Positions 58,209-64,000 of a stretch of 64,000 nucleotides of DNA are shown here, in pieces. Made by a program: the position numbers and the translations under genes. Location: NCBI GenBank assembly GCA_020746875.1, contig JAGTJL010000010.1, forward strand, positions 1,674,001 through 1,738,000, given 5' to 3'. Position 1 is the first letter of the stretch; every line of letters starts with the position of its first letter. Under the pieces are notes generated by a model. The model saw only the letters and a list, made by a program, of their open reading frames with translations, was not told where the DNA came from and searched no databases. The stretch is from Rhexocercosporidium sp. MPI-PUGE-AT-0058. Lineage: Eukaryota > Ascomycota > Leotiomycetes > Helotiales.

Positions 58209-59464
58209 TTACCCCACTTTCGCAGCAACCAGCTTGTCGCTACGAGTAACAAAACCGAACGATGACTGTTGGCGTATCAGTGAGCACATGCAAATGCAAA
58301 TACAAACGCAATTCAAATATCGATTTCCGTAGACAATGCAGCAAAACAGACCAGCAGACCAACCTCGCTTGATGTTGTACGAGGCCACTACAAATTCTCC
58401 GAGAATGATAACAACCAGCTATCCAGCCCTCCTTCAATACCCACAATAGGTAAGAAGTGAGATAAGCGATGGTTGCTTCTTTATTGGCAAGTAGAGATCA
58501 GAGAGGAGGAAGTAAAACCCAGAAGGTCAATGCAGGGACACCAAAACCAAAAGCAGAGAATAAATAGATAGGAAGACAAGAAAAATAAAAGAAGAACTCA
58601 CAGCCACATTCCACAACGTAACACCCCTTCCCCCCACGGTCGTAGTCCCACAACAATCATCAACCAGCACACAATTCCACCCGGCATTATATGCATCCAC
58701 CAACGTCCCCAGCACGCACTGATCCGTATTCACGCCCGTGAACAACAGCGTACTCGTCCCCTCCTCCACTAGCGTCTTCCACAGCGGTTGCTCCTCGTTC
58801 CAGAGCCCGCTCATCCGGTTCTTGGATACGTGGATGTCGGAGGGTGAGATGTGCTTTGTGAGTGCTGGGTAGATTGCTGCGTTCCAGGTCGAGGCAAAGA
58901 GGATGCGGCCTTTTGAAGAGCCCAGATCGCTGCCGAGGCCGGTGTATATCTGTGGTCTGGTGGAGGGGGGAATGATGAGATCGCGCATGAAACCTCGTTG
59001 CACGCTGGGTGGTATGGTTGACATATCGTCGTCGGTGAGACCCCAGTTGAGCCAGATGACCTGGTGGTGAGGGAGTGGCGATCAGTAACAAATCAACGCT
59101 CACTTAATTTTATTCTCATTCTCAATCAAGTTAAAAACCAAAGTACAGGAGAAGTCTAAAGAAACTAAGAGCATACCTTAATACCAACATCCCGACACCA
59201 ATCCAGAACTTTCCCAGTCGCCTCCACAGCCTTCAACCCATTCGGATGTTCCATACAACTTGCATCGAGGAAGAAATTCTGCATATCCACTACAATTAGA
59301 GCTGTCTTTGCAGGGTCTATCGTCGCAGATGTCCCAGCTATTCCTTCCGTTGTGGGGAAGGTGATTTTCTCTGAAGAGGAGTTGGAGAGGTCCCATATTT
59401 TAGAGGTAGGTATATAGGTCCAGGTATTAGAGGGAGGACCGATTATTAGGGGTTGGTCGGTCAT
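58209..59464 (-). CDS. Isochorismatase-family cysteine hydrolase
   Basis: Three exons (59464-59177, 59060-58602, 58265-58209) give 267 residues. Introns are 116 and 336 bp. The fold signature is clear: TALIVVDMQNFFLD with the catalytic Asp at about residue 60; the Lys in DIHVSKNRMSGLW at about 176; and the nucleophile Cys in FTGVNTDQCVLGTLVDAYNA at about 211. The last exon supplies SSFGFVTRSDKLVAAKVG, the usual C-terminal strand and helix. The family includes nicotinamidases, N-carbamoyl hydrolases and isochorismatases; the substrate cannot be told here. The second intron is long for this genome, so the last exon is a little less certain than the rest. Confidence 0.88.
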
Positions 59465-60380
59465 GGTATTATATTATCTTATGACAGGAAATGGGGAATT
59501 GGAAAGGAACTCCGGAATATACAAGTGGCTTAAGGATAGATATTTACATTGTCAGTGGTGATGAGTGTGGTTTATTGATTGATGGAGGGGGAGGGGTAAT
59601 TCCGTTATCAGGATCGACCATCCTTATCGCGGATCCCCCACTATTTAATTAGGGACTCGTTTAGTTGCGTAGCCGTATAAACCATCGATATAAAAGGATT
59701 TTGGTATTTAAGTACTCCTTATTCCTTGCTTGATTCGGAGACCTGGACTCAATACTCTGGGCCCGCTGCAGACGGAATTCAAGTGGCAACCTTTTTCCAT
59801 GAGCTTTTCTAAAGCATTCGTTGAGTTGAGATGAACTGCGTGCATCACGAGCAGTTTTGCTTTTGTGTATTACGAATCTTGAACTAGTACTAGTGATATG
59901 ATCTCAATTAGACCGAGAAGATCCGGTACTCGTAAGTGTGCCTAGCTTTATAGGAACTCAGGGGTTCATTTCTCTAGTGAAGTGTCAACATTACAAGTCG
60001 CGGGGCCGGCCTCAAGGTTAGGCGACTCGGAATCTAGGTGATCATCCGCACCAAAAACTCGCAGATATAAGAAGCAGAAATCACGCTAACATCAAATAAA
60101 ACAAAGCACAGAAGGACACCTCATCAATTCAAACGTCCAGCCATCTCCGTTGAGGCCTTACTTCCTTCGGGCAGCTAGTGCGGCTCGGGAGGGAGTCCCC
60201 GCCACACGATTTAGCGAGCGAGACGAGGAGGTTGGGCTGGCGCCATCAAATCTTCCCTACCCTTTATCAACCCCTGCAGCTCGCTTTGCATTCCTCATTC
60301 ATTCATCCATCCTTCCATATCATCGCATCTATTACTCTTCTCGAACTTTTTTGGAGATCCAGATTTGGCTCTGATTCAAG
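59465..60380. promoter_or_regulatory. Divergent upstream region
   Basis: About 916 bp between the starts of the isochorismatase gene (minus) and the coiled-coil gene (plus); it must hold both promoters. No other gene supported. Confidence 0.5.
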
Positions 60381-61630
60381 ATGCAATCCTCTCAGAACAG
60401 ACCGCTGCCCCATGAGGTCGATAACCGCAGGCGGGGAAGCCAACAATATTATACTGATATTTACGAAAACCCCGATCAACCCGCTGCTCAACGCTCACCG
60501 ACTCGAGATGCTGCTCCTCAGCTCCCGCAGCAGCATCAGGTAAGACATCCGACGAAAAGTACTTAAGCACTGTTCTGACTGTTCAGAAGGTGCCAATCGA
60601 GCCAGGGCCGCAAGTTGCAAACAACGCGTCTTACCGACGAGGAGCTTTGGTGGATGTGCAACGACCTCCCTCTTACTCCGGCCATGGTGCACCTCATGAA
60701 GAGCTATTAAACAAAACGAATGAGGCTATCAGACGGCGACAAGAACAAACTCAGCAGCAGCAGCAACCTACATCCAGACGCCGTGGGTACCGACGCACAG
60801 ACGAGTCAGATGACCCATCACCACCATCCACTGCTCTACCTCCCAACAGTAGGACTGAAGCCACTGCATCTGGATCCGGACCGACACAACCCAACTCAAC
60901 ATCATACAAACAATCGCTTCCTAATACCAGAAGTAGAGCGGATCCCGTCCCTTCCCAACAAAGTCCGAGAACATCGGCGCCGAAGTCACATTTGCCGCGT
61001 GGTAACGGAGTGGATGCCGGTCAAATTGGGAATGAGATTCCTCGCCTCAATAGCCCGAGTGTTATGTCCAGCGTCCTAAAGCCTTTGAATGGCAAGATTG
61101 AGGAATATAATACGCAGATGATCGATGCGCAGAATCTGGTATGTCAAATTTTGTCTTTCAAATGAGCACTCGCCACAACATTTGCAAGGCCATTCACCGC
61201 AGCGTTTGACCCAACTCTAGCTCTCAATATTCTCTACATCTCTATACAGTCTTATTACTGCTTGTTTTGGTACTGAATAATACTAATCATTCTCCAATCA
61301 CAGATGGACCAACTCGACGCCGAAATGGCTGCTCTTCAAGAGCGCCGCCGAGAAGCCGAGACGCAATTCATGGCCGCCAAAACCAAACACGATGACTACC
61401 GCCGCCAATACCAAGGCGTCGAGCGAGCTATGAGAGGCGAACCCGACATGTCCTTCTCCAGATTGAGCGTCAATAGTGAGAGGCCATCGACGCAGCAGAC
61501 TGTGCAGCAGCACCAGCGGCCGAGATCCCCGCAGAACAATGAATCGCGTGCGAGGACCGAATCGTGGAATTCGTTGAGTGGGTCGAAGAGAGAGTCGGGC
61601 AGGTTTAATATTAGGAATTTGTTTGGTTGA
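60381..61630 (+). CDS. Gln/Pro-rich protein with C-terminal coiled coil, unknown function
   Basis: Three exons (60381-60539, 60587-61138, 61304-61630; introns 47 and 165 bp, with CTGAC and TACTAATC-type branch sites) give 345 residues in consistent phase. The first 230 residues are disordered, rich in Gln, Pro, Ser and Arg (EQTQQQQQPTSRRRGYRR). About residues 215-285 form a coiled coil (LKPLNGKIEEYNTQMIDAQN joined to MDQLDAEMAALQERRREAE). The tail is again disordered and ends GRFNIRNLFG. No family recognised; the layout suggests a structural or scaffold protein. Confidence 0.78.
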
Positions 61631-64000
61631 TGGCTGACGACAGATGGTTACGATTGGAGAGTTGGGTGAGGTAGTGGGGAGGGTGGGGGGGTGGATTGTG
61701 TACTTAAAATTACGAACTAATGCTCCTTGTATATATCACGATTTCGGATGACTTGTTCACTTTTCAAGGGCCTGCTCCGCACATGCATCTATCAGACATT
61801 TTGCAGGTGATTATTATGGTGGGTTGTGTGGGGGGGAATGAGCTTATTAAGGCATTCGAGCCATGTGTTTGATACACCTTCTTATGGTCTTGATTCAGAG
61901 AGGGCAGCTGTAGTCGTGAATCAGTCTAAGTAAAAAAAATACACTTCACGAGATGAACACTATGACATTCGAGGGGGTTTCCGGGGATCCGTGGAGGAGC
62001 TAAAGATTCGAATTTTTAACCAAGAGATTGTTCTGTATTACGATTTCTATTTCCCTCCTTCCTAGTCAGAGCACCTTGTAACACCTGAGAAATAAAATTC
62101 AATCAACAATCGCTCGCTTAAGTGTTGCTGGTCATGCATGGTAGCTATAGATCCCAACGGCTCTCCAAAAGACGTCCCCCTTATATCTATGGAGAGCTTG
62201 GCCGTTACCAGACGCGGGCGAAGTAGCCTCCAGTCTCTCTGGCGAAAATAGCTTCCGTTGCTATTACTTGGAGCTGCTGCCGCGACATTGGGCAATGGGC
62301 TCCGCCATGACCAGAATGCACATTGTCACAGACTCATGCCGTCAGTCGTGAAGCGAATCCCGAGCAATGCATAACAAATCAATCTAGAAATGGTCCACTC
62401 CAAGTCTTTCGCAACATATACCGATCTATACAAGGATTGACACCTCTTGCATTTTCTACGTGTATTTCTTTTGTCAATTCGATGAATCTATTTGCGAGCA
62501 TATCCCCAACAAGGACTTAAAGTCACACATTTTGAACGGCAAAGAATTCCACAAGTCTCCCGCACCTGGACGACTCTATCCCACGTCTAGCTCATGTAAT
62601 TCTAGGAGTCTAATCGGCAGCCTGGTGGCCATCATTTTGCAACTAGGACGCGAGGAGATGCAAGTCTGAATCCATGTTGAGCTATACCTCAACTTAACCT
62701 CTGACACTGTGCTGGTATGTGGACTTTGACAAAGTCCATAGTGTTGGCTGGAGTAGTACTGTACTACGTGGCGGTCAGCGCGAATGATGCGACCTAGTAG
62801 CAGTAAAAGCTTTAGTTGGCCAAAGATAGATAGAAAAAGTCCACCAAGGATCTTTCTAGACTTCTGAAGTTCTGGCATGCAGTTATCACTAAAACTACAA
62901 GATGCAACTCGCATCTGATGGGAGCTAGATCTGACGCTGTATTGCTACAGTGATACCGAAGTTGTCCAGTAGATACGTGAAGTTCCCCTCATCGAGACAT
63001 CCTGCTGCAGCTGGCTGCAAAGAAAATGCCCGTCTCAATTGGCGAGGCTAGTAAGAAAACATGCCTTCTAGCCCTTGCGGTATTGTAGCCCTACACGTAA
63101 GAGCTTTCTTGGTGGGGTATCTCTTGTGTCATCCTTGGAATAGATCTAGGCAAAAAGTGCAAAGCATCGGGCGAATGACACAGCATCGATCGGAGAAGGA
63201 ATTTGAGAAGATGCCAGTTGAGAGTTCAGGATATGAAAACATTTACCGAAACTACATGCCTTTGGCGAGCCAGCCCTCATTCCATGGCCTAGATAGCTTT
63301 TGAGTTGTGGAACACTGCAACACAACCGCTTGTTTGTGTTACCTGCAGTCTTTCGAGACTCGAAAGTGTTTCCTGGAAGGCTCACCTTCCAACAGCCTCA
63401 GAAAAATTAGAATTTTCGAAATGCTTAGCATTTTCGCACAAGACGTTGATTTTTCCTCTGCTTTTCTTTTCTGCAAGACCGGCCTTCACGATATCGCACT
63501 TGGTGTGGAGGGAGATCCAACAAGCCGCCTACTGGTGTGTAGTAGTGTACAGTAACACGAAACAGAAAGCAAATCAAATGAGAAGGAATTTGAAGAAAAG
63601 CATCTTTATTCCCGGAATAGAAATAGATCTTGGCTAATTCGATAATTGGCCAAGAAAATTAAGTGTTTCTCATCAAAAACATCTCACGATAATAGATATG
63701 GTGTTGAGCTGCAACTCGCATGAATCGCTAGATATGAGTCAAGCCACTCAAGTGCGATCCCGACTCTTATTCTGAAATCTCGCACTCGATAAATAGCTTT
63801 GTTCGGTGTTCTGCTGCCAGTGTTCCGTTTTAATCTATGGTGTCTTGGTTGAAGCATCGAAGAAGCTTGGAAGGCAGACAAGCAGTCTTGGAAATTTCTC
63901 TTCGGACGGCCGAGGCATCGGCCGCGTCTTGACAGATGGGCAGGTGCCAGCTCCACGGGAAAGTGGAGAAAAGGCACGGTCAGCGAGACGATTGCGATGT
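61631..64000. other. Gene-poor right end of window
   Basis: About 2.37 kb with ordinary composition. Short frames occur on both strands (for example plus 63305-63637 and minus 63977-63684) but none shows domains, signal peptides or joinable exons. I support no gene here; a neighbour could begin past the window. Confidence 0.4.

Overview
The window looks like nuclear DNA of a filamentous ascomycete (Pezizomycotina). I infer a Leotiomycetes-like fungus, but the class is not proven from this sequence. The reasons are short (about 48-165 bp) GT..AG introns with CTAAC-type branch sites, recognisable housekeeping genes of that group (EMC2, AP-3 delta, RAMP4), a HET-domain gene, and large AT-rich islands in which CA/TG dinucleotides have almost vanished while CG survives. 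That last pattern is the mark of repeat-induced point mutation (RIP).

Layout. (1) 1-9.2 kb is a gene-dense, GC-balanced arm. It holds EMC2 (minus) divergent from the AP-3 delta adaptin (plus), a Lys-rich SMAP-domain nucleolar-type protein (plus), RAMP4/SERP1 (minus, three exons) and a 98-residue membrane protein, probably mitochondrial (plus). (2) 9.2-14.5 kb is sparse. It contains a LINE (Tad-like) reverse-transcriptase scrap, a 635-bp AT-rich terminal-inverted-repeat (TIR) element, and one unidentified 360-codon frame cut by a single TAG. (3) 14.5-33.9 kb is a RIP-ruined island. Two Ty3/gypsy copies lie head to tail on the minus strand and share a middle LTR, and a third fragment of the same family follows. 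One copy carries a 494-bp MITE with a perfect 8-bp target duplication. (4) 33.9-36.8 kb is an abrupt GC-rich island with a two-exon gene of unknown function. (5) 36.9-40.1 kb is a relic gene split by a 1.83-kb pogo/Fot1-type transposon with TA duplications. (6) 40.1-44.2 kb is moderate in GC and unusually rich in tandem arrays (periods 93, 15, 17 and 72 bp), a 166-bp inverted-repeat element, a tRNA-like scrap and a MADS-like pseudogene. (7) 44.2-52.5 kb is a second RIP island: a complete 7.65-kb gypsy element of another family, directly abutted by a 414-bp foldback element and by one end of a second pogo-type element. (8) 52.5-64 kb is again gene-bearing: an intronless HET-domain protein (minus), a 61-residue secreted cysteine-containing protein (plus), an isochorismatase-family hydrolase (minus) and a Gln/Pro-rich coiled-coil protein (plus).

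How it works together. EMC2 and RAMP4 both act at the ER translocon and membrane-insertion step, and AP-3 acts in Golgi/endosome-to-vacuole sorting, so the left arm is core secretory-pathway housekeeping. The right arm has the accessory flavour (HET, small secreted protein, isochorismatase) often seen beside transposon islands. No single new multi-gene system is evident. The best leads are the unidentified spliced gene in the GC-rich island, the one-stop ORF at 12.7 kb, the cluster of unrelated minisatellites at 41-43.4 kb, and several non-autonomous elements with clear termini.
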